Below are positions 32,501 to 43,029 of a stretch of 64,000 bases of DNA, piece by piece. Below the pieces are notes generated by a model that made no database searches, had not been told where the DNA came from, and worked only from the letters and a program-made list of their open reading frames with translations. The position numbers and the translations under genes were made by a program. This DNA is from Corythoichthys intestinalis (lineage: Eukaryota; Chordata; Actinopteri; Syngnathiformes; Syngnathidae), in assembly GCF_030265065.1 (NCBI RefSeq), contig NC_080398.1:434001-498000 (forward strand), in the 5' to 3' direction. Each line of letters opens with the position of its first letter. Position 1 is the first letter of the stretch.

Positions 32501-35500
32501 AATTTGTAAAATTTTCAATCAAAAAATAAACTAGTAGCCCGCCATTGTTGATGCCAACAATTACTTACAGAATGCTCATGGGTGCTGAAGCCTATAAAAT
32601 CAGTCGCACCCAAGCGCCAAGCGCCAGCAGAGGGCGACAAAACTCCGAAAAACACAACAAGTACACATTTCACTGTGCTGTCATTTTAATCTGAGCGGAG
32701 CATGTGCGTTAATTGCGTCAAATATTTTAACGTGATTAATTTAAAAAATTAATTACTGCCCGTTAACGTGATAATTTTGACAGCCCTCGGAAAAATTGGT
32801 TTCAATTGCTCTTTAAGTCTCTTTAGGCAGAGGGTTCACGTACTTATTTTACCCCCTTCTGTTGTTGTTTGCATACTATCCTCATTAGAATACGGAAACC
32901 TATAAATGTTTGGGTGGTTCTTGTTAAAGCTGACACAGTTTTTTCATCTGTGTGATTTTGACAAAGATCAGATCACATTTGTCGGTGATTATGCAAAAAT
33001 GTGAGAAATTCCAAAAGGTTCAGATACTTTTTCATACCACTGTACGGTAGTAGTAGTTGTAGTAGTTTTATTCTTTATTTAACCATATCAAGTCATTGAA
33101 CTTATTTGGATTTTTAAATAAATCTTAATATAATATATTGTTAAAATTTATTTGATTGACCTTTTAAAATATATTATTTTAATTATATTTTACAGTGTAT
33201 ATCACATTTTTTGAATTACAGAAAAGTGTATCTACATCTAATCGTTGTATTTTTCTTCATTAGTTCCTAAAATAAAGTGGTTTGTTTTCATATCGCATTT
33301 CTTATTTAACAAAAGTAAGATTTGAATTATTTGATAAGAACATTTGTTGGGTTAAAATGTTTCAGCTTATTTTATTTAAAAACCCTTATGAAGACAAACG
33401 GCTCTGAAGATGAATGAATGAATATGTCTCTCCTATTTTTAATTATTCAGAATCATCTTTGTTTCTACTTTTGAATTTTTTTAGTGCTGTATTTTTGTTT
33501 TCTTTTTTGCAGTGTGTGAGTGTATGGGAGGCTGCGCCGAAGTGGACTCAAAGACGGAGGCCGTGCGGGGCGAGGCTTTCGTGTTGGGCTGCATTTCCTG
33601 TAAGAGACGAGAGGAAGTATCAGCCATCACCACCCTGGACTGGCACTTCAAACCTCAAAGAGAGGAAAACTACACACACGTGAGCTCGCAGCTGACAATT
33701 TTGTATCGCAGGGGTGGAGCTTAGGGGGGGGTGCGGCATCTTGCTTGTTTGGGCAAGGAGAGGGTCAAACAGAAAGGTAAGATTATGTGCGGAGCTCTCA
33801 TTTACAGTAGTCTTTAACTGTTAATATATCTAAACACACATACAAACAACGCCGCTCTGGGGCCTCTAGAGCAGTAGTCCCCAACCTTTTTTGCACCACG
33901 GACCGGTGTGATTTGGGTCTTTTTTTCACGGACCGGTGTTTTCAAAAAGTCAAAGTCCAGACCTGAATCCAATCGAGAATCTGTGGAAAGAGCTGAAGAC
34001 TGCTGTTCACAAACACTCTCCATCCAACCTCACTGAGCTCAAGCTGTTTTGCAAGGAAGAATGGGCAAGAATGTCAGTCTCTCGATGTGCAAAACTGATA
34101 GAAACATACCCCAAGCGACTTGCAGCTGTAATTGGAGCAAAAGGTGGCGCTACAAAGTATTAACGCAAGGGGGCCGAATAATATTGCACGCCCCACTTTT
34201 CAGTTTTTTATTTGTTAAAAAAGTTTAAATTATCCAATAAATTTTGTTCCACTTCACGATTGTGTCCCACTTGTTGTTGATTCTTGACAAAAAATTAAAA
34301 ATTTATATCTTTATGTTTGAAGCCTGAAATGTGGCGAAAGGTTGCAAGGTTCAAGGGGGCCGAATACTTTTGCAAGGCACTGTATGTACTGTATGTTGAA
34401 TGTATATATTCGTCCGAGTTTTATTCATTTTTTTCTTAATGCATTGCCAAAATGTATATGATCGGGAAAAATTATCGGGAATGACTGGAATTGAACCGGA
34501 AGCAAAAAAAAACAAACAATCGGATCGGGAAATATCGGGATCGGCAGATACTCAAACTAAAACGATCGGGATGGGATCGGGAGCAAAAAAACATGATCGG
34601 AACAACCCTAGTCATCGTCATTTGCGATCTCTACAAGCTGATCCTCCTGTTGCACAGACATGCTCGAATCACTCGGTTTATTCACAAACGGGTCACGAAT
34701 CCACTTCTTCGCAGTTCTGGGTCTTCGAGGTTGTAGGCTCATCTTCTGGCTCGTCAGGTACCCTTTTTCGTCGTAAAAAAATTCTCCAAAGAGTCTGTTT
34801 TCCAGTCATTTTCGCTAGTGTGATGGAACAAATGTGCTGCGCCCGGAGCTTAGTCAGACATTGTTATGGAGGACAAGGGCACATAGATATATTATGTATA
34901 CAAAACAAGATGTACTGCTTGCAGTCCAATCAATGGATTTCTATGACAACATTCTAATCTATACTGTAGTATTATATCTAGAGTAGACAGGGATATTAAT
35001 GTGTTAAGCAGGGCACAGGCCAAAGTTAATTCGGCCGGAATGCGGTCCTTAATAAAATATTATTTCTGTGCGGCCCGGTAGCAAATGCGCCACGGACCGG
35101 TACTGGTTCGCGGACCGGCGGATGGTCCCCAACCTTTTTTGCACCATGGACCGGTGTAATGTGGGACATTTTTTCACAGACCGGCAATGTGTAGCAGAAA
35201 ATGACAGTAAATATAAAATAACACGTAGAGGCTAAAAACGAATATTAAGGGGAGGGAAGATGTCACTCACCATATACTGAATTAACCGTTTTTTTAAACA
35301 GTGGCCTCGCTGAAAACTTGTCGGCAAATATCGTGGTCGCAAGCATAATGACTTCAATCCAATCGTGAAAGGTTTCTTAGCTTTAGCAATATGGTTTGCC
35401 ACGAGGTATAATGCTCTCAGTGCATTCACCTTTGTTGCCTTGTTTGCTAGCTTTTAGCCACAAATTACGCAGAATGGACTTGGTTGTAGGCTCCTCTTCT

Positions 35501-38500
35501 GGCTCAGCAGGTGGCCTTTTCCCTGGTAAAAAGCTGTCCAAAGACGTTGCCACCCGCAGCACATAGTCAACAGCAGCTAAAGTTACTGTTTACATTGACT
35601 GGCGCTGGGCTGCTATACAGTAGGTGTGCAAACACCCTAGTAATTGCGGCCAACCACTAGATGGCGGCCTATACGAATCTTTACTCGAATTAGTCTAAAG
35701 CAGGGGTCCCCAACTACGGCCGCGGGCCGGATACGGACCCCCTCTACATTTGGTCCGGCCTCCTGAACAAATTTTTTTTCCCCCCATTATTTCCTGGCTT
35801 TTTTCTGTGAAGAACCCAGAGAGGGTTATTTGGTTATTATCTATTTATTAGGGCTGTCAAAATTATCACGTTAACGGGCGGTAATTAATTTTTTAAATTA
35901 ATCACATTAAAATATTTGACGCAATTGACACACATGCCCGTTCAAATAGATTTAAATGACAGTACAATGTAATGGCCACTTGCTACTTGTGTTTTTTGTC
36001 TCCCTCTGCTGACGCTTTGGTGCGACTGATTTTATGGGTTTAAGCATCATGAAAATTGTGTAATTATTGACATCAACAATGGCGAGCTGCTAGTTTATTT
36101 TATGATTGAAAATTATTACAAATTTGATTAAAACGAAAACATTAAGAGGGGTTTTAATATAAAATTTCTATAACTTGTACTAACATTTATCTTTTAAGAA
36201 CCAAAAGTCTTTCTATACATGGATCGCTTTAACAGAATGTTAATGTTAATGCCATCTTGTTGATTTTTTGTTATAATAAACAAATACAGTACTTATGTAC
36301 AGTATGTTGAATGTATATATCCGTCTTGTGTCTTCTTTCCATTCCAACAATAATTTACAGAAAAATATGGCATATTTTATAGATGGTTTGAATGGCGATT
36401 AATTGCGATTAATGAATTTTTAAGCTGTGATTAACTCGATTAAAAATTTTAATCGTTTGACAGCGCTAGTATTTATTATATCATATCATATTATATTATA
36501 TTATATTATATTATATTATATTATATTATATTATATTATATTATATTTTGGGCTGTCAAATGATTAAAATTTCTAATCGAATTAATCACAGCGTAAAAAT
36601 TAATCGTAATTAATCGCATTTAAAACCACCTATAAAATATGCGATATTTTTCTGTAAATTATTGTTGGAATGGAAAGATAAGACACAAGACGGATATATA
36701 TTCAACATACTGTACATAAGTACTGTATTTTTTTATTATAACAACAAATCAACAAGATGGCATTAACATTAACATTCTGTTAAAGCGATCCATGAATAGA
36801 AAGACTTGTAGTCCTTAAAAGATAAATGTTAGTACAAGTTATGGAAATTTTATATTAAAACCCCTCTTAATGTTTTCGTTTTAATAAAATTTGTAAAATT
36901 TTCAAACAAAAAATAAACCTGTAGCTCGCCATTGTTGATGTCAATAATTACACAATGCTCATGGTGCTGAAACCCATAAAATCAGTCGCACCCAAGCGCC
37001 AGCAGAGGGTGACAAAACACTAAAAAACACAAGTAACAAATGGACATGACACTGTGCTGTCATTTTAATCTGTTTGAGCGGGGCATGTGCGTTAAATGCG
37101 TTAAATAATTTAACGTGATTAATTCAAAAGATTAAATACCGCCCGTTAACGCGATAATTTTGACAGCCCTATATATTATATTATATTATATTTATAGTAT
37201 ATTATTATTATTATTATTATTTGTTCCGTGAAGAATTTAGAAAGGGTTATTTGATTGTGGCTTTCTGAAAAACAAATTTTTACATTTAGGCACTCCTGCA
37301 ATCGTCACACTTTTTCTGTTACAAACTGACCCGGCCCCTCATCAGAAAAGGAAAAAGTTATGTGGCCCTCACAGGAAAAAGTTTGGGGACCCCTGGTCTA
37401 TGGAGTAGATTGATGTGTCAAGAGCGACAGGACAGATTGCAGTCGTTAATAAATTATATATTTCTCTACGGCCCGGTAGCAAATGTGCACTAGAGGGCCC
37501 GGTTTGTGGGCGTGGCTTGGCAAGGGGAGTGTCAAATGGAGAGGTAAGATGGTGCTGGAATCTAATGTTTAAGTGTTTAAATATCTTGAATTTCTCCCTG
37601 CTCGTCTGGTTGTCTGAGACAATCCTCTTGAAGGGCCTACAAAAGTGTGGAGGGGCCTGTGAATAATTATCCTCTAGGACCCCAACTCGCCACACATTCA
37701 CCTCGGGTGCCGCATTTTTCTCATCGCACCAGTGCCCTGTTCACATTTGTTCCGCCACTGCTCTGAGTGACACTAAATACCAAACTTCTTTCTCTAGATC
37801 TTTCACTATGAGCACCCCACTGCTGAAGTTTTGGACGAGGCCTTCATGGGTCGTCTGGACTGGCTGGGTACTCTTGGCGAGGACGTCCAGGCGGGCACTG
37901 TCGCCATGCACAACATTAGCTATGACGACGCCGGCACATACCGCTGCACCTTTACCCGAACCCTCCTCCTGGCAGGCTTCCGGCAACATGTCACTGTCGA
38001 AAAAGAGGTGGAGCTCAGTGTGGTGGACGTTGGTGAGAATCAGTTATTCGTTTTACTGATTTTTACGTTCACAAGACGTCTGAAGTTAAGATTTGTGGAG
38101 GAGAAACGAGTTTTAAGGTAAAGACAAAACCTTGTAGTATAAATAACCTTCATGTGAAAGACAGTTGGAAGTTTAGTATTCTTTAGATATATATGAACTG
38201 CAAATTTCTTAGGCTTCTGAGAATGGAGAAAATAATGTTTACACACAAAAAATGACACGAGTGCAGCCATTTTCTGCTCTCCATCACTGAGTGCTTTTAA
38301 ACGAAGCTAAAAGCTAATAATAGCTAAGCATAAGGTGACAGTCATAGACAGAAAGGAGAGAAGAGAGGAGCTGCCTGTAATTTTTTATTTGTGTCACTCT
38401 AAACAGCTGTCTGGATATTGTTATCAGAAATTGTTCAGATTTTAATGAGATTTAGATTTAATACAATACTAATACTATATAATGAAATACAGTGATCCCG

Positions 38501-41500
38501 CGTTTTATGCAATTAATGGGGATCAGAACCCGCCGCAATAAGTGAAAAACCGCGAAGTAGCGCTCCCTGCCTACAATTTAAAAAAAAATTTTTTTTTTGT
38601 GTTCAATGTATTTATTCAGATTTTGCATTGGAAAGAGATACATATAAGACATGTTTTTTCACATTTTTTCCCCAAATTATAATTTTTTTTTTTTTTTTTA
38701 ATGTATATAAATATTTTAATAAATGGTCATAGACTTCATAATGTACTGATGGGACACGGGGCGCCGGGCCGATAAATAGGGAGCCTGCATTGTTGGCGAG
38801 GCCGTCAAAGCTAACTGAGTGGAATCACAGACAGAGCTTTTTTTCGTTGAAAATTCTTTTGAATAAATGCTTAAATCCCTGAATTCTTGATAGAGATGGA
38901 CGTAAAACAGTCTCGATTCTTGGTTAAAAGCAAAAAAATTTTTACGTATTTTACGTAAATATGTCGAAGAACAATGCTAGTCTGTTAGTGAATGTAGCTA
39001 GCAGCCGCCTGATGTAAACAGTGCTTTTCTGGTGAAAATTCTTGTTAATAAATGCTTAAATCCCCAAATTCTTTATAGATTTGGACGTAAAACAGTCTCG
39101 ATTCTTGGTTAAAAGCAAAAAAAAAAAAACTGTGCAGTTTGCGTTTATTTTACGTCAATATGTCGAAGTACAATGCTATCCGGTGGAAATTCTTGTGAAT
39201 AAATGCTTAAATCTCTGAATTCTTTATAGATTTGGATGTAAAACAGTCTCTATTCTTGATTAAAAGGAAAAATATATGCAGTTCGCTTTTATTTTACGTA
39301 AATAGTGCGAACAATGATGCCAATGCAGTAGCGGCTAATTTCTCCCATTGATTTTTTTCACAACGTTTCAAAATGCATGCATGGTACGAAGTATATAATA
39401 ATTACCTAGAATCCTCGAACAAAGCACTCCTGAGACTATCCTTCCTGTGTGTATGCGGTGCAGCTTTTGTACTTTTTCAACAGAAATCTGGCATTAGATT
39501 GCTGCGTGCGTGTTTGTGAATAGCACCTCTTGATGTGGGTGGCACCCTACTTAAATGCGAGGCGCAGTGCATGACCGATCTGAGCCGTCAATACCTTATG
39601 AAGTCGATGAAATGGTTTTGAAGCACTTGAAATGTATTAATTATGATAAGTTTTTAACATGTTTCTGTCCCACCGAATTATTTTTAAACAAGAATAAAGT
39701 AGAAAAATGCTTGTCTTTTTTGAATGCTTCATTGAGTGAGTCCACTCAAATCTGCTCGAGCTGCTCACTTACATACAATGAGTGTGCATAGTGTAAGCAT
39801 TTTTGCTACTATACTTGCAGGAAAGTTAAATACACTAAATATTTTTTATCTTTACCACCACTACCTACTTTCCAAATATTGCGTAGGTGTGTTTTAGGTA
39901 CCCTAAATACGCCTATATTTTCCAGTGAGATACAGCCACTCCAAAATAATCTTTAGGTTATTTTGTTGAACGGTCGTGTTCTTTTTTTAAGCCAACCGTG
40001 AGCTGGCGGCGGTGGTGTCGGAGATGATCATGTACGCACTGATCGTGCTGCTGCAGCTGTGGCTCATTGTCGTGGTGGTCTACTGCTACAAGAAGGTGTC
40101 CGAAGATATGGACGCCCGCGAGGCTCGCAGAGCGCTCAAAGAGCACAGAGAGTATGTCCAATTGGTTCAATCGTACTTGCTGTGGTGGATTGGAAAGCAG
40201 TGTTGTTTTCGTCAACGATGACTATAATGAAAATATTTCCTCAATGAACAGTTTTTCATGACGATGAGGAGATGATAACAAGCTAAAAAAATGTTTTGGG
40301 AGAATTAAACATAATGAAACTAATGCTATTTTTCATCTGACGAGACGAGAACGAGACAAAAATGTGCAATCATTTCCATCACGTGTTCACAATGTGTGAC
40401 ATTTTATGTGTAGTTAGCCTGCATCGTAGCAGCGTCCGGTTGTGTCACTCATGTGACATGCTGCGCCCCCTGCTCACGAGTGTGTCCTCTCCGGTCTCCA
40501 AGCCTGAGTTGATTTGTCTTTGTATCTTGGCCAGAAAGACTATGCGATGTTGCTTTAGCCTTTAAATGTCTATGCTGAATGATCATCACACACTAAATGT
40601 AACTCATAGCATTAGCATAGCATTCACGCTAGCATTACGCTAAGTCTATTTATTTATTTTTTTTCATCACAAAATCTTTTTGCTCATAGACCAGAGTTAT
40701 TTTTCGGAATTTGTTAACTTATTGGCTGCCATTGATGGAGATACACGTCCAATTCATCACGACTGGGAGGGCTAGCAGTGATTATATATTGGATGTCAAC
40801 CACTGTCCATGGCAGCCAATGAGTTAAATGCAAGAATGATGAGAAATTTATGAGAATTAATCATTTGTTAAAAAATGAGTAGAAATTTGATGAGAACCAT
40901 TTGGAATTTTGCAATTTTTTTGCCACTTCCTGTAAGAGTAGTGAGTGAAATATGTATGTATTTAGTTAAACCTTTTGAAACCACCTCATCCTTTTCTGAG
41001 TATTGATTGTCATTTAAAAATGAAAATATCTTAATGTGTCTTAATTTGAAAAAAATGGAGTCAGCATGTTACAGGATTAGGTCTTAAAAACAAAACTGCA
41101 GGTGATATTCTATAGCATTTAAGATAGTGGATTTTTGCCATGCAAATTAGCCAATTATTGTAAATATTAGCATTGCATAGCATTTAAGCTAACAGATGTT
41201 TGCTTTGCATTTTAGCATATTGCAGCAATGCAATAATTGGCCTAACTAGCAAAAGTCCACTAGCTTAAATGTTATATAATGCTGATCTTTACCAGATATT
41301 TAAATTTATTTTATTTCTGTTAATTAAATTAAATTACAAGAATAAGTCATAAATTGGAATATTACGAGAACATGTCGTACTTTTTATGAGCGAGTTAAAT
41401 TTTCTGTCAAAATTTGACAAAAACTGCTTTAAATATTACGAGAATAAGTGCCAATTAGCATGTTTTCTCATTTTAACTATTCTACTAATCTAGATGCCGG

Positions 41501-41659
41501 TGCGTTAGTCATTTTAGGCAAATCAATAATGCATTTACTTTATTTGTTTGTTTATTTTCTTTAAATTGTGACAGGTAGCAACACGATAAACATGTTTTTT
41601 CTGTTTGTGTTTGCAGACTGCTGGACTGTGACGGCGTCAGTTTAGAAGAAGGCAAATAA
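29522..41659 (+). CDS. scn1b-like: Sodium channel subunit beta-1-like protein, five exons
   Basis: Exons 29522-29573, 33513-33679, 37798-38032, 39992-40151 and 41617-41659 splice in phase with GT/AG borders to a 218-aa protein, the same length as human SCN1B. Residues 1-18 are a signal peptide (MALAQVRWPLLVVISLF). The Ig V-type domain spans about 22-150, with GGCAEVDSKTEAV, LGCISCKRREE (Cys44) and DDAGTYRC (Cys123) forming the expected core disulfide, and an N-glycosylation site at Asn112. ANRELAAVVSE precedes the membrane segment (about 163-183), followed by YCYKKVSE as in SCN1B. The tail ends LLDCDGVSLEEGK and is shorter in the usual ENASEYLAI region. Beta-1 subunits associate with Nav alpha subunits at the plasma membrane, alter gating and surface expression and act in cell adhesion. 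The ANR/SEM-MY match favours beta-1 over beta-3. An AATAAA follows the stop closely. Introns are full of transposons. Confidence 0.85.
29649..30613. mobile_element. Composite hAT element, family E copy 1 (intron 1)
   Basis: Starts TAGGGTTGTTCCGATCATG and ends GACGTGATCGAACCCGATCA with CATCTTTA, flanked by ATGACTGC / GTGACTGC (7 of 8). Inside lies a remnant of family A (ACATTCAACATACAGTACAT ... AATTTGATAGCCCTA). All full family E copies share this inserted remnant. No coding frame. In intron 1 of the beta-1-like gene. Confidence 0.8.
31193..32023 (-). pseudogene. Tc1-like transposase, broken
   Basis: The N-terminal start MARSKELSED near 32021 runs into an early TGA. The following frame gives the paired HTH region (YKAGKRFKTISKSLDAHQST, then VRRRILREV-like sequence). 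After a frame change near 31545 the catalytic part continues ([46 protein letters not shown]) and then stops short. At least two inactivating changes. Tc1 transposases cut at TA sites using a DDE catalytic domain. Confidence 0.8.
32151..32788. mobile_element. Non-autonomous hAT-like element, family A copy 3
   Basis: TAGGGGTGTCTAACGATTAA to TTTTGACAGCCCT inside the Tc1 copy. Flanks GTAAAAAT and GGAAAAAT agree at 7 of 8. No coding frame. Confidence 0.75.
33946..34382 (+). mobile_element. Tc1-like transposon 3' fragment
   Basis: Encodes the C-terminal end of the same Tc1 family as 50153-51779: [20 protein letters not shown] followed by the full tail KRLAAVIGAKGGATKY, then the right terminal repeat ending GCAAGGCACTG before TA. 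The front of the element is missing. Confidence 0.85.
34385..34610. mobile_element. Family E right-end fragment
   Basis: Matches the terminal 225 bases of the family E elements in the orientation ending ATGATCGGAACAACCCTA. Directly abuts the Tc1 fragment. Confidence 0.75.
35849..36468. mobile_element. Non-autonomous hAT-like element, family A copy 4 (reverse orientation)
   Basis: TAGGGCTGTCAAAATTATCA to AATCGTTTGACAGCGCTA. Flanks CTATTTAT and GTATTTAT agree at 7 of 8. Confidence 0.8.
36477..36548. repeat. (TATAT)n-type microsatellite
   Basis: About a dozen copies of a TATAT pentamer between family A copies 4 and 5. A short tail of the same repeat resumes after 37171, showing that copy 5 inserted into the array. 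Confidence 0.9.
36549..37171. mobile_element. Non-autonomous hAT-like element, family A copy 5
   Basis: TGGGCTGTCAAATGATTAAA to TTTTGACAGCCCTA, inserted into the AT microsatellite. Opposite in orientation to copy 4, so the two could pair as an inverted repeat. Confidence 0.8.
38486..39330. repeat. TA-type miniature element end followed by a 3-unit tandem repeat (intron 3)
   Basis: CAGTGATCCCGCGTTTTATGC at 38492 with AAAACCGCGAAGTAGCGC nearby is a known kind of mariner-like end. From about 38839 a unit of roughly 150-170 bases (GAATAAATGCTTAAATC, GGACGTAAAACAGTCTC, GATTCTTGGTTAAAAG, TTTTACGTAAATA) appears three times in tandem, to about 39310. Non-coding, in intron 3 of the beta-1-like gene. 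Confidence 0.7.
40198..40660. mobile_element. Family I copy 2 (intron 4)
   Basis: AGTGTTGTTTTCGTCAACGA at the left, then GACGAGACGAGAACGAGAC and TGTGTGACATTTTATGTG-type sequence shared with 10868-13597. Begins 46 bases after the exon 4 donor. No coding frame. Confidence 0.6.
40731..40826. repeat. Short palindromic interspersed motif (copy 2)
   Basis: GGCTGCCATTGATGGAGATA and its inverse GGCAGCCAATGAGTTAA flank a GGATGTC/GACGTCC-like core. In intron 4. Confidence 0.6.
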
Positions 41660-41867
41660 AATTACAATATGATAAAGCTGTAGCCTTGGAATGATGGCTG
41701 CAGATTTCCCAGTTCAAATGAATTGGACACTTTTTCTTCTTTTTAGTGTAAATAAATAAAAATAATAAGATTTTTATTAAAATACTAAAAGATAACAGTA
41801 TTTTTTTTCCTATTTCATTTAAAAAAATACATTTTTACTGTTTTACAAGATAATTTTGCTATTGAGT

Positions 41868-42017
41868 CATTGGCTGATAGATGTCCAATCCATGTCAACT
41901 GATAGGGTTCGCAGCCCCATTTCAACTGAGTTGGACGTCAAACCCATTTCAATTCATAATAGAAGGTGAAAAGAGCCACATGATTGGACGTCTATCACCG
42001 TCGATGGCACGAAAAAG
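41868..42017. repeat. Short palindromic interspersed motif (copies 3-4)
   Basis: TTGGCTGATAGATGTCCAAT and GATTGGACGTCTATCACCGT surround a second pair of half-motifs just downstream of the beta-1-like gene's 3' end. The region between them is non-coding. Confidence 0.6.
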
Positions 42018-43029
42018 TTAAGAAGCTCAAAAATGAAGGATTTGGATTGAATTTTTCAGATCAACAACGTCTGCAAATGAGTTCCTAATACCGACGAGGA
42101 CTGCAAAACGTGGGATCAAGGACACTTTGAGGTTGCAGTGGCTCTGGCACAGTGAAGACATTGTTCTGCTGTCATTTTACACTGGTCTTAATTATACGGG
42201 CAGGTCGGAATGGGTTCATCATGTAAAATATATCAGCAAATGCTTTGATTAAACGTGTTGACAGCTTGCTATAGGAGGGGTTTCGGACCTGGAGGGAGGA
42301 TATATATTTTTTTTATGTTGAGTTAAATCTTGTCCCATAACAAGAGGACAACCAAAGGCATCAGATAGGTAAGTTTGTCCTAAAATTTACTAGCATTATC
42401 TTCTTTTAAAATTAAGACAATGTGCACAGTTTTAGCCTTTAAACATTGTAGGGTGATAAAAATGATGTGATAAAATTATGCAATTTTTTACAAATTAGTT
42501 AATTATATTATTCTTTGTTCGTTTATTCGCTGCCAACTCCCACTTCAAATGGATTAGATGTCTAGCGTTGCCAATGGCAGACAATGAGTTAAGTAGTTTC
42601 TGACCAACCCATGATAACATTACTTTACAGTCAGGTGAGTACTGTATGCAGTAGTTTAGTATTAAAATATTTTATTTTCAAAAACCGTGGTGCAGTAACG
42701 GCAATGGCCGATACCATGGTTGTCTGTATTGGGAGGCAAAAATAGTATCGGTGCAACACTAGACATAAGATCCATCAAATGTCCTTGAGTTAAATATCAT
42801 ATATTTTCTTCATAAAATTCTTAATTTATAACCTTTATATTTTTTTGGTATATGGAATTTTTGCCGGCCATGCACATCGATGCCAGTTGCATGTCAATGC
42901 GCTGTAATGGTAAGTGTACGGTAAAAAATCACAACAAAAAGTTTTCTACCATTAAAAACGAATGGAAAATTTGGACGTTTATAGCTGTTAATGGCATGGA
43001 CGTGCATGGCCTGCAAAAATGCCATGGAC
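42018..43029. other. Intergenic between the beta-1-like gene and the minisatellite
   Basis: No gene. A further half-motif of the palindromic family lies at 42537-42594 (GGATTAGATGTCTAGCG, GGCAGACAATGAGTTAA). Confidence 0.4.

Larger units (their letters stand above)
30832..33042 (-). mobile_element. Tc1-like transposon with a family A insertion (intron 1)
   Basis: Inverted ends CAGTAGTATGAAAAAGTAT and its diverged inverse, with TA at each border (30830-30831 and 33043-33044). Transposase is on the minus strand. The family A element at 32151-32788 sits near the 5' end. The unit is otherwise complete in outline, but its transposase is broken. Confidence 0.85.
35701..37395. mobile_element. hAT element with CAGGGGTCCCC ends, containing two family A copies
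   Basis: CAGGGGTCCCCAACTACGGC at the left and AGTTTGGGGACCCCTG at the right, flanked by GTCTAAAG and GTCTATGG (6 of 8). Its own sequence is only a few hundred bases. The rest is family A copies 4 and 5 plus an AT microsatellite. No coding frame. Confidence 0.75.
33872..37487. mobile_element. hAT (Charlie-like) element, nested and internally duplicated (intron 2)
   Basis: Left end CAGTAGTCCCCAACCTTTTT. The flanks CTCTAGAG (33864-33871) and CACTAGAG (37488-37495) agree at 7 of 8, so the unit appears to span 33872-37487, with a worn right end. ACGGACCGG words recur inside. A second copy of the left end starts at 35107, so two copies lie head to tail. Insertions inside are a Tc1 fragment (33946-34382), a family E fragment (34385-34610) and another hAT (35701-37395) that itself holds two family A elements. 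No transposase frame. Confidence 0.65.
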
